From positions 1 through 48,918 of the forward strand of contig JBAXVX010000031.1 in NCBI GenBank assembly GCA_037128705.1: a stretch of DNA of 48,918 nucleotides, read 5' to 3'. The notes below the pieces were generated by a model. That model was not told where the DNA came from. It made no database searches and saw only the letters and a list, made by a program, of their open reading frames with translations. Source of the DNA: CAIVAT01 sp037128705. Lineage in GTDB: Bacteria > Bacteroidota > Bacteroidia > Bacteroidales > FEN-979. Position 1 is the stretch's first letter; each line of letters starts with the position of its first letter. Of the stretch, positions 9,458-16,525 are shown piece after piece. Both the position numbers and the translations under genes were made by a program.

Positions 9458-10768
9458 ATGGTAAAATCAATCACATTTGCTTTAGTGATGCTGAGCGCAG
9501 CCCTCCTGCAAGGACAAAACCTCCATATGACCTTTTCTGCTGCCGGTGCATCCGGAACTGTCGACAGTGTAAAAGCCACGAATCTCAGGTCGAACCAGAA
9601 TGTCACCCTGCCCGGCAAGGATACCCTCATCCTGAATATGAGTACGGGGATCATCGACCTGCAGGACCAGGCGCGGGAAGGGTTTGTTTTTCCCAATCCC
9701 TGCCAGGGAAGAGCCACATTCATTACAAATATCTCTGAAACTCAAACGGTCACTTTGAAGGTCCACACCTTGTCGGGACAGTCTGTAGCACAAACCCAGG
9801 CATTGCTTCAGCCAGGCATCCATCATTTTTCCCTGGCATTGTCTGGAACCGGGGTCTATCTCATCAGCCTGATAACCAACCAGGGCATCAAAGGCGTTAA
9901 GGTCATTTGCACTGAATCCATGGACAATGGCAACCAGATCCGTTATGCCGGGACCATTGCGGGGAATGTCATCGCTCCATTGAAGTCGGCCACGCTTTAC
10001 ACATTGGGATACTCGGCAGGCGATATAATTCTTTACCGTTGCAGGGGCGGCATTCATACTACGATCATCACCGATTCCCCCACCACCTCAAAAAACTACG
10101 AAGTTGTATTCGCTCCCTGTACCGACCCGGCCGGGAAGAGCTATGCCATTGTAAAAATCGGCTCCCAGACCTGGATGGCTGAGAATCTTGCCTGGCTACC
10201 GGCCGTCAGTTCCTCTGCAAAGGGTTCAGATTCGCTGAAGTATTATTATGTTTACGGATATGAGGACAGCGTGGTAACTGTTGCTAAAAACACCCTGAAC
10301 TACAAATTATACGGCGTACTTTACAACTGGCCCGCGGCCATGAATTCCAGCAACCGGAAGTCGTCAATCTTCCTGAAAACACAGGCTGTTTGCCCGGCCG
10401 GATGGCACCTGCCCGAAGACGGGGAATGGAAAACCCTTGAATTAGCCCTCGGCATGAGCCAGCAGGATGCTGACACGATCTTCCTGAGAAATTCAGGCGA
10501 AGTCGGTAAACAGATCAAATGTTCCATGAACTGGGCCGATAGCGGCACGGGAACCAATGCCAGCGGGTTTACCGCTTTGCCGGGCGGTTACCGAAACCTT
10601 CATGGTAGTTTTCTGAGTCTGAACGAAAATGCACTGTTCTGGTCAGCGTCACTTCGGGATTCCACGGCCTGGTATCGCAGCCTGAGCAGCCTTGATTCAG
10701 GCGTATACAGAACCGCTACGCTCGGCGGCCAGGGGTTGAGCATACGGTGCATTAAAGATTCCCGCTGA
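9458..10768 (+). CDS. Secreted FISUMP-domain protein with an internal T9SS-CTD-like module
   Basis: A signal peptide (1-20, ending LLQGQ) is followed by a short beta region. A module at about residues 75-152 reads like a type A T9SS sorting domain (FVFPNPCQGRATF ... GTGVYLISL). After a linker, a FISUMP (Fibrobacter succinogenes major paralogous) domain runs from about 221 to the end: GKSYAIVKIGSQTWMAENL, then CPAGWHLP, GFTALPGGYR and the terminal GLSIRCIKD. The sorting-like module is internal rather than terminal, the same order as in the gene at 37141-38538. FISUMP proteins are surface or secreted proteins of unknown role. It converges with the HTH gene, 11 bases apart. Confidence 0.85.
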   Translation: MVKSITFALVMLSAALLQGQNLHMTFSAAGASGTVDSVKATNLRSNQNVTLPGKDTLILNMSTGIIDLQDQAREGFVFPNPCQGRATFITNISETQTVTLKVHTLSGQSVAQTQALLQPGIHHFSLALSGTGVYLISLITNQGIKGVKVICTESMDNGNQIRYAGTIAGNVIAPLKSATLYTLGYSAGDIILYRCRGGIHTTIITDSPTTSKNYEVVFAPCTDPAGKSYAIVKIGSQTWMAENLAWLPAVSSSAKGSDSLKYYYVYGYEDSVVTVAKNTLNYKLYGVLYNWPAAMNSSNRKSSIFLKTQAVCPAGWHLPEDGEWKTLELALGMSQQDADTIFLRNSGEVGKQIKCSMNWADSGTGTNASGFTALPGGYRNLHGSFLSLNENALFWSASLRDSTAWYRSLSSLDSGVYRTATLGGQGLSIRCIKDSR

Positions 10769-10779
10769 TCTCTGTCCGC

Positions 10780-10974
10780 TTATTTCCCGATAAATTCCGA
10801 ATACTTCCCGTCGATATGCTGGTTAAACCAGTTATCAATGACCGACCTTCTGAACCTCCACTCCTTTCCGAGTTTGGCTGCCGGAATCTTTCCGTTCTGT
10901 GCCCAGGTATATATGGTTTGAGGTTTCAGTTTCAAATATTTTGCAACCTCTTCCAATGTCATGATATCCTCCAT
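10780..10974 (-). CDS. Excisionase-family HTH DNA-binding protein (64 aa)
   Basis: A complete small MerR/excisionase-type winged helix (HTH_17): TLEEVAKYLKLKPQTIYTWAQNGKIPAAKLGKEWRF spans residues 5-41 in pieces, with the recognition helix at PQTIYTWA and the wing at KLGKEWRF. Such domains bind DNA in recombination directionality factors and in small regulators. There is no integrase in the window, so a transcriptional role is more likely. It begins 2 bases after the stop of the membrane-protein gene upstream (11765-10977), so the two are almost certainly co-translated. Confidence 0.85.
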   Translation of the reverse strand: MEDIMTLEEVAKYLKLKPQTIYTWAQNGKIPAAKLGKEWRFRRSVIDNWFNQHIDGKYSEFIGK

Positions 10975-10976
10975 AC

Positions 10977-11765
10977 CTATTTCTTTAACATGTGTAAAAT
11001 TTTAGTCGTATCCAGGTTCTGGTGATGGGTTGAGTCTGCACGCTGGCCGGATGGATCATTTTTCGCCTTTTCCTGGTTCACGGTTGGAGATACCAGCTGT
11101 TCAACGGAATACACAATGGCCGTATAAAAGTTCCCCTCGTATTTTCTGAAAATCTTGAATTCCTCATGCTTTTCGCAAAGAAATGGCCTGAGGTTCCATG
11201 CCAGCTGGATCCCGACAAATGCAAGGATGATGATCCATATCCTGAAAACAACCACCCCGACTTTGGGATAGATATCCTTAGTCTCGCAGGCATACTTCAA
11301 TGCATCGACCATCAGCCGCATACCGAAGATCCCTGCAAAAATGAATATGGCCACATGGAGGAGCTGCAAAAAATGATAGTTTCCCCCGGTAACCTGGAAT
11401 ACCACCACGATGGGCGCAAAAGAAATTGCAATGGTCGATGTCAGGACCAAACCGCTGAGGACGATGATGATCATCTGCCGCACACTCATCTTTGATCCCA
11501 GGACCTGCTGGATAATGAAAAATGAGGGGAAACAGATGATCAGGGTCGTGAGAAACAAAACAATGATCTTCACACCGGCAACAACCGACTGCAGCACGCT
11601 GTGGGAACTGCCCATCACAACACCATAGAGGAAGGCGAACAGGCTGATGATCAGAATTTGATTCAATATCAACCTGTTGGATTGCCTGATGTTGATCTCA
11701 CCGAAAAATGATTCCTTGTTCTGGAAGATCTGAAAGACCTGCCTGATTCCATTTGAATTTTCCAT
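10977..11765 (-). CDS. Polytopic membrane protein of unknown function, coupled to an HTH gene
   Basis: 262 aa with about five or six hydrophobic spans, at residues ~32-55, 65-85, 97-120, 130-155 and 170-190. A soluble N-terminus (MENSNGIRQVFQIF) precedes them. A charged C-terminal tail of about 60 residues holds the YEGNFYTAIVYSVEQL segment. The layout is Yip1-like, but I do not recognise the family. A conserved-looking QLAWNLRPFLC lies just after the last span. The gene is the first of a two-gene minus-strand unit with the excisionase-type HTH, 2 bases apart. A -7-like box (CAAAGATA on the plus strand) lies 22 bases upstream of the start. Confidence 0.75.
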   Translation of the reverse strand: MENSNGIRQVFQIFQNKESFFGEINIRQSNRLILNQILIISLFAFLYGVVMGSSHSVLQSVVAGVKIIVLFLTTLIICFPSFFIIQQVLGSKMSVRQMIIIVLSGLVLTSTIAISFAPIVVVFQVTGGNYHFLQLLHVAIFIFAGIFGMRLMVDALKYACETKDIYPKVGVVVFRIWIIILAFVGIQLAWNLRPFLCEKHEEFKIFRKYEGNFYTAIVYSVEQLVSPTVNQEKAKNDPSGQRADSTHHQNLDTTKILHMLKK

Positions 11766-11787
11766 GGCGATTGGTTTTTAGTCCAGA

Positions 11788-11795
11788 CAAAGATA
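11788..11795 (-). promoter_or_regulatory. Putative -7 box for the membrane protein / HTH operon
   Basis: On the minus strand this reads TATCTTTG, an exact TAnnTTTG match, 22 bases before the ATG at 11765. No clear -33 TTTG was found at the right distance; the upstream DNA is an oligo-T/A tract. Confidence 0.4.
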
Positions 11796-11894
11796 GTCGA
11801 TTTTTTTCTTTTTCCTACTTTTTATTGCTGTTTTTTATTGTTTTATACTGTTAAATAATATATATTTTAATAAACCGGGTTTGTTTGCCCGTTC

Positions 11895-11942
11895 GCGTAT
11901 TGAAGAACCCCGCCGCTAGCATCGGGGAATACGCTCGCGGGG
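11895..11942. repeat. GC-rich nested inverted repeat in the divergent intergenic region
   Basis: GCGTATT (11895-11901) pairs with AATACGC (11928-11934), and the adjoining CCCC (11908-11911) pairs with GGGG (11924-11927). This gives an 11-bp stem with a 6-base bulge. A competing pair, CCCCGC (11908-11913) with GCGGGG (11937-11942), overlaps it. The block is GC-rich within an AT-rich gap. It lies about 75-120 bases before the next ATG, with no T-run after it, so it is not a classical terminator. Confidence 0.5.
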
Positions 11943-11970
11943 ATTCACCAGATGGATAGCCGGATTTCAT

Positions 11971-11978
11971 TATATTTG
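11971..11978 (+). promoter_or_regulatory. Putative -7 box for the small secreted protein gene
   Basis: TATATTTG is an exact TAnnTTTG match 38 bases before the ATG at 12017. No TTTG is present at the expected -33 position. Confidence 0.4.
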
Positions 11979-12016
11979 CTAAATACACCCATGAATTCTG
12001 TACAAATTAAAACGCT

Positions 12017-12448
12017 ATGACAACATTTAAAAAGTATTCTCTTCTTCTCCTGCTGGGGTTGGTTATCCTGGTTTCAATTCCGGTCCATGCCCAGTTTGTT
12101 GCGATCGGACGGAAAATTAAATCCATGAGAACCAGCACAACCGATGTGGCCACCGTGATTATTGATGCAAAAACATACCGCGTGTACCAGGCCGTCATTG
12201 ACACACTGACCGCCGATCCTAAAGTTGAGGTCATTAAAAATGACAAGGCTGAACGCATGGTAGAGTTCAGGAACGGGAAATCCACCGTTTCAATGAAGGT
12301 AGACTCCCTGGCAACAGGGCTTTCGCAGATCACGGTGTCGGCAGCCCATTCGGCAGATACCCCTAAACAGGCGACCGATCTGGCCGTGGAGACAATCATT
12401 AAGGTTTGTGGTAAGGTCGGGATAAAATGTACGCTCGACAAGCCCTAG
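12017..12448 (+). CDS. Small secreted protein, possibly DUF3568-like
   Basis: 143 aa with a signal peptide ending VHAQ (residues 1-25). The mature part alternates short strands and helices. A KTYRVYQAVIDTL helix, an EVIKNDKAERMVEF strand pair and an AVETIIKVCGKVG C-terminal helix resemble the small periplasmic DUF3568-type fold, but the match is by impression only. It is monocistronic. No function can be assigned. Confidence 0.6.
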   Translation: MTTFKKYSLLLLLGLVILVSIPVHAQFVAIGRKIKSMRTSTTDVATVIIDAKTYRVYQAVIDTLTADPKVEVIKNDKAERMVEFRNGKSTVSMKVDSLATGLSQITVSAAHSADTPKQATDLAVETIIKVCGKVGIKCTLDKP

Positions 12449-12613
12449 TTCCCTAAATCATTACAGATTTAATTCCAGAAACTTCAATTGGAACGTTATT
12501 CTTATTAATTTTACCCTGCTAAATAAAACGTTGGTCAACCGGTGAAGGATTCTGCGTTTTATTTCACGATTCCATATCATGTTGAACATGGAAAAAAGGA
12601 TGAAATTACAAGC

Positions 12614-13018
12614 ATGGATATGACAACTGAAGATAAAAATCTGAACACAAACCTGAAAATACTCATTGCTGAGGATGATGAAACTTCATACATCCTCCTT
12701 TCCATCATCATGAAAAACTTCAGCTCCGTTGTATTACATGCAAAAACCGGGGTTGAAGCCGTCGAGGTTTGCCGGAACAATCCGGACATCGATCTTGCAT
12801 TTATGGACATCAGGCTGCCTGAAATGAATGGATATGAAGCAACACTGAAAATCAGGGAGTTCAATAAGGAGATCATCATCATTGCCCAGACGGCTTACGG
12901 GTTGACCGGTGACCGGGAAAAGGCCATCAGGGCAGGATGCAATGATTATTTTTCCAAACCAATTGACGCAGACTTAATATTGGAGTTGGTTCATAAATAC
13001 TTCACACGGTTACAGTAG
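12614..13018 (+). CDS. Single-domain response regulator (CheY-like receiver)
   Basis: The frame is open from a GTG at 12542, but the receiver fold starts just after the ATG at 12614, which has an AAAGGATGAA leader. I choose 12614 (134 aa). The acidic pair is in LIAEDDE (Asp21/22). The phospho-acceptor is Asp65 in FMDIRLPEMNGYEA, and the conserved Lys115 lies in YFSKPID, so the domain should be phosphorylatable. No output domain is present. It ends 2 bases before the TPR-HTH regulator gene, so the two are likely co-translated. The receiver resembles those fused to hybrid kinases. Confidence 0.88.
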   Translation: MDMTTEDKNLNTNLKILIAEDDETSYILLSIIMKNFSSVVLHAKTGVEAVEVCRNNPDIDLAFMDIRLPEMNGYEATLKIREFNKEIIIIAQTAYGLTGDREKAIRAGCNDYFSKPIDADLILELVHKYFTRLQ

Positions 13019-13020
13019 TC

Positions 13021-14883
13021 ATGTCCTCTTTTCTTTTGAAAATTACCAGTTTATTCTGGATCTTTTCATTGTTACTGGCAACAGCCCTGTTTTGGTCCTG
13101 TCATACCCATAACGTTCCAGGCTCTTTGCATAACAAGGAAAAAATTGCCGTGGCCGATTCATTGAATCATTTCAACCCGAAAGCGGCAGATTCGCTTTAC
13201 CGTTTGGTGTTATCCGACAGCAGTTCAGGCGACAATGCGAACATGATCAATGCCCTGCTTGGACTGTCGCTTGTAACCAGCAACCGCGGGGCCTTTGATA
13301 CGGCCACAATATTGCTGGCCAGGGCAACCGGTCTTGCAAAATCGATAAACGACACCATCCTGATGATGAAAACCCTGCTGGCCCGGGGGAGTCTTCAGAT
13401 TGAGCTGGGGGATAATGACAATGCGGAAAAAAGTTTCCTGGAGGGAATCACCCTTTCCCTCGAAATGCATGAATTAACCCTCCGCCAAAAATTTCTATTG
13501 AATCTGGGCATGGTTCAGCAAACCCGGGGGGATTACACAGCTGCTTTGAAGACCTTCACCGAAGGGGTAAAAGAGGCTGAAAAGTCGGGGGATGAGGAAA
13601 CCCTGGCTACTGCGCTTGAAGACATGGCCGTTACGCTTAAATATACCGGCGAAATCCGGGAGGCCATTTCATACATCAACCGCTCGCTGGAGATTCGGAA
13701 AAAAAGGAAACAAACGCGTGAATATGCCAAAGGACTTCAGAACCTGGGCGTATATTACCGGAATCTCGAAAACAACGATTCGGCCCTGATTGCCTACCGC
13801 CAGGCCTATATTATTTTTTCCGGGCTGAAGGACTCCCTCAACCTCGTCAGGGTTCGGTACAACATCGGGATCATTCTTAAAAACCAGGGAAAATACGGGG
13901 AGGCTGAAGCTGAAATGATCCATATTCTCCAGTTCTGCCGCGAAAAAAACATCATCGACGGGCAGACGTTCACCTATTCGGCCCTGGCATCGGTGTACGA
14001 GCAGACCGGCCGGCTAAAACAGGCGCTGCTGACGATCGACAGCGCCATCCGGTTGTCACAGGAAAAACACCTTACCGATAACATGACGCTGTTCCTCACC
14101 CGCCGTCATGAGATCCTGGCAAAGCTTGGAAATTACAGCGAGGCCTACGCGGTGGCATTGGAAACAGGTGCGCTTTCCGACAGCCTGCTGTCTATTGACA
14201 AACAACGTGAAATAGCTTCACTCAAAACAAGGTTTGAAACCGAACGCAAGGAGTCAGAAAATATCCTGCTGAAGAAAGACCTGGAGGTTCAGAGATCAAA
14301 ATTATGGATCCTGCGGCTCGGTCTTATTCTGGGTTCCCTTTTATTCATGATCGTGCTGGCCATCTTCTATCTCAGGCAAAAACACCTGAAAAAGCAGAAA
14401 ATGATGGAAAATCAGTTGCATGAGCAGCAAATCGGGCAACTCGAAGTTCAATCGAAACTCAAAGAACAGGAGCTGGTTTTTCAAACCCTGGTGCGTGTTG
14501 ACCTGACTCATTTAAACCGTTCAGTCAGGGAAAAACTATCGCCCTTTAAACTCAGGTTATCCAGAAAAAAGGACCAGGAAGAATTTGAGCATATCCTCGG
14601 CGAGATAACCAGGGATGCCAGCAAGGATCCCATGTCGGAATTTGACCTCCTCTTCCGGCAGTTGCATGGTTCCTTCTATGAGAAATTACTTCGGCGTTGT
14701 CCCGAAATATCCAAGACCGAACTACAGGTTTGTGCGCTCATCCGGTTGAATCTATCTACGAAGGATATTGCCCGGCTGGTCAATATCACCGTGTCAACCA
14801 TCGAAACCACCCGCTACCATATCCGCAAAAAACTCGAACTTGAACCCGGTGACAACCTGACATCTTTCCTTATCACCCTTTAA
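13021..14883 (+). CDS. TPR-repeat membrane regulator with C-terminal LuxR-like HTH
   Basis: 620 aa. The N-terminal hydrophobic segment (residues 10-27, ending FWSC) is either a signal anchor or an atypical lipoprotein signal. About seven TPR-like units fill residues 45-400 (for example QTRGDYTAALKTFTEG and NQGKYGEAEAEMIHI). A transmembrane span at about 430-452 (LWILRLGLILGSLLFMIVLAI) and a coiled coil follow. The C-terminus carries a helix-turn-helix: KTELQVCALIRLNLSTKDIA, then TVSTIETTRYHIRKKL. This is a known Bacteroidetes regulator plan, with a periplasmic TPR sensor and a cytoplasmic HTH. Its start lies 2 bases after the CheY-like gene, suggesting a shared pathway, although the HTH protein itself lacks a receiver. 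Confidence 0.85.
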   Translation: MSSFLLKITSLFWIFSLLLATALFWSCHTHNVPGSLHNKEKIAVADSLNHFNPKAADSLYRLVLSDSSSGDNANMINALLGLSLVTSNRGAFDTATILLARATGLAKSINDTILMMKTLLARGSLQIELGDNDNAEKSFLEGITLSLEMHELTLRQKFLLNLGMVQQTRGDYTAALKTFTEGVKEAEKSGDEETLATALEDMAVTLKYTGEIREAISYINRSLEIRKKRKQTREYAKGLQNLGVYYRNLENNDSALIAYRQAYIIFSGLKDSLNLVRVRYNIGIILKNQGKYGEAEAEMIHILQFCREKNIIDGQTFTYSALASVYEQTGRLKQALLTIDSAIRLSQEKHLTDNMTLFLTRRHEILAKLGNYSEAYAVALETGALSDSLLSIDKQREIASLKTRFETERKESENILLKKDLEVQRSKLWILRLGLILGSLLFMIVLAIFYLRQKHLKKQKMMENQLHEQQIGQLEVQSKLKEQELVFQTLVRVDLTHLNRSVREKLSPFKLRLSRKKDQEEFEHILGEITRDASKDPMSEFDLLFRQLHGSFYEKLLRRCPEISKTELQVCALIRLNLSTKDIARLVNITVSTIETTRYHIRKKLELEPGDNLTSFLITL

Positions 14884-15113
14884 TCCTGTTTCTGAAACAA
14901 TAAAACGATTATCCGGCTACCTGGAATCACCTGCATATTCTCTGAATCTCTACTTTTAACATTTTCATTTACAGCATTATAGATAATGCATTTGTAACCC
15001 GTGATCATACCTGAAAAGGAGGAAATTGGAACAACTCATGCTTTATCAATCTGATGTTGAGCTGGTTGGTTCGTCAATGGCAGGTTAAACCGAGGTTTTT
15101 TACCTTGTGAAAG

Positions 15114-15145
15114 GTTGACATCCCTTTCGTCCCTGACTACTTTTG
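15114..15145 (+). promoter_or_regulatory. Bacteroidetes-type promoter of the nine-gene envelope operon
   Basis: GTTG (15114-15117), a 20-base spacer and TACTTTTG (15138-15145) match TTTG-N20-TAnnTTTG, with only the first base of the -33 box off. The ATG of the first gene lies 22 bases downstream at 15168. The upstream gap from 14884 contains no gene and no clear terminator for the preceding operon. Confidence 0.62.
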
Positions 15146-15167
15146 CCTGCTGCACAAAAGGGACTAT

Positions 15168-15578
15168 ATGCCATCTACTGATCCGAATATCAAAGTTCAT
15201 ACACTTCTCCTGGTTATGCGCCCTGTCTCAGACCCTGATGACATTCTCCCGCTGATAACTCAGAAAGATCGGAATATCCTTGTTACAAAGGATACCAGCA
15301 ACATCCTGGCGCTTTGCAAAGAACATCCGGAGATCGAACTGGTTATGATCTCGATGGAACTAGCCGTGGAGTATGGTATGGCTACCATAGAGGAGACCCA
15401 TATGCTGATCCCAGAGGTACCGATCATAGTCCTGTCCAACTATGTAACCTTAGAAACGATCCGCCTGGCGACGATGTTGGGATGCAAAGAGATCATGCAG
15501 AGCCCGGTGGACAGGTCAACCCTGAATGCAGTGATTGAAAAATATCTGCCGAAAATATCAAAAACACCCAATCAATAA
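15168..15578 (+). CDS. Degenerate (pseudo-)receiver domain protein
   Basis: 136 aa with the overall receiver secondary-structure pattern but without its catalytic residues. The strand that should end in Asp reads ELVMISMEL, so Ser replaces the phospho-acceptor. The acidic pair after strand 1 is missing (LLLVMRPVSD). The C-terminal Lys of the KP motif is Ser in CKEIMQSPVD. Phosphorylation by the normal mechanism is not expected. It is the first gene of a long operon, 14 bases before the outer-membrane protein gene, so it may be a phosphorylation-independent adaptor or regulator of this locus. That role is inference. Confidence 0.72.
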   Translation: MPSTDPNIKVHTLLLVMRPVSDPDDILPLITQKDRNILVTKDTSNILALCKEHPEIELVMISMELAVEYGMATIEETHMLIPEVPIIVLSNYVTLETIRLATMLGCKEIMQSPVDRSTLNAVIEKYLPKISKTPNQ

Positions 15579-15592
15579 AATTTAATGTAACT

Positions 15593-16492
15593 ATGAAAAA
15601 TGTATTAAGCTTTTCCGAAAATCCGGTTTCCCCTAAGGTATCATCGACCTTCGGGTCAGGTAATTCAGTGGTAAGACCCAATTTAACACACGTGCTGTTC
15701 ATTGCACTGTTTTCTGTGCTGATCCTTACCGGTGGATCTATCCCCCTCTGGGCGCAGGAGGCCAAACCGAAAATGGATATGACCGAACTGGCCAAAAAGA
15801 CCCAGAACCCGGTTGAATCGATGATCCAGATCCCTTTTGCCTATTATGGGAATTTCAATTACGGGCCCGATAAGAAATTCGCCTCCACTCTGGAGATGAA
15901 GCCGGTGGTGCCCGTAAAACTATCCAAGGGGTTGAATCTCATATTGAGAGCCATTGTCCCGGTTCTTTTCCTGCCCGAACCTGTCAGTAAAACCGGACTG
16001 AGCGACGTCCAACTCCAGGTGTTTTTTGCCCCTTCAAAGGCAAAGAAATTCATCTGGGGCCTGGGCCCGATGGTTACCTTCCCAACCGGTGTGCCTTACG
16101 AAATCTGTTCCGGTAAGTGGACGGCAGGACCCATCGGGGTGGGATTGGTGATGCTTAAGAAGTGGGTTGCCGGATTGCTGATAAACCAGCGCTGGTCGTT
16201 TGCCGGAGATGGCTCTATGCCTGATGTCAACCAGCTTTACATGAATGCCTTTGTGAACTATAATTTCAAACATGGCTGGGCGGTTTCATATGCCCCCGAG
16301 ATCTATGCCAACTGGAATGAATCTGCATCAAATGTGTGGACGGTCCCGGTGGGTCTGGCCGGAATCAAGGCATTTCATATCGGCAGGCAGATGATGAGCG
16401 CCAACCTGGGTTATTATTTCAATGTGGTCAGGCCTGAAAACGCAGCCGATATGTATCTGAAAGCTGGCATCAGCCTTTTGTTTCCAAAATAA
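15593..16492 (+). CDS. Outer-membrane beta-barrel protein (MetA-pathway phenol-degradation-like)
   Basis: 299 aa. A long N-terminal extension (about 30 residues) precedes the hydrophobic signal, which ends LWAQ near residue 55. The mature part is built of alternating amphipathic strands rich in Gly and aromatics (PFAYYGNFNYGP, GLGPMVTFPTG, LLINQRWSFAGDG, ANLGYYFNVVRP) and ends in the aromatic LLFPK, typical of outer-membrane barrels. The pattern recalls the Phenol_MetA_deg / neuromedin-U-like family, whose members are outer-membrane proteins often linked to hydrophobic substrates. A start further in is possible, but the other Met codons give a worse signal. It is the second gene of the operon, 33 bases before the LDI-like gene. 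Confidence 0.68.
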   Translation: MKNVLSFSENPVSPKVSSTFGSGNSVVRPNLTHVLFIALFSVLILTGGSIPLWAQEAKPKMDMTELAKKTQNPVESMIQIPFAYYGNFNYGPDKKFASTLEMKPVVPVKLSKGLNLILRAIVPVLFLPEPVSKTGLSDVQLQVFFAPSKAKKFIWGLGPMVTFPTGVPYEICSGKWTAGPIGVGLVMLKKWVAGLLINQRWSFAGDGSMPDVNQLYMNAFVNYNFKHGWAVSYAPEIYANWNESASNVWTVPVGLAGIKAFHIGRQMMSANLGYYFNVVRPENAADMYLKAGISLLFPK

Positions 16493-16525
16493 CTCATCCT
16501 ATGAAACACCACTAAAATAAACAAT

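Noticed and set aside
15039..15089. Tiny 16-codon frame after an AAGGAGG motif
   Set aside because: The spacing from the motif to the ATG is about 18 bases, and the peptide has no features.
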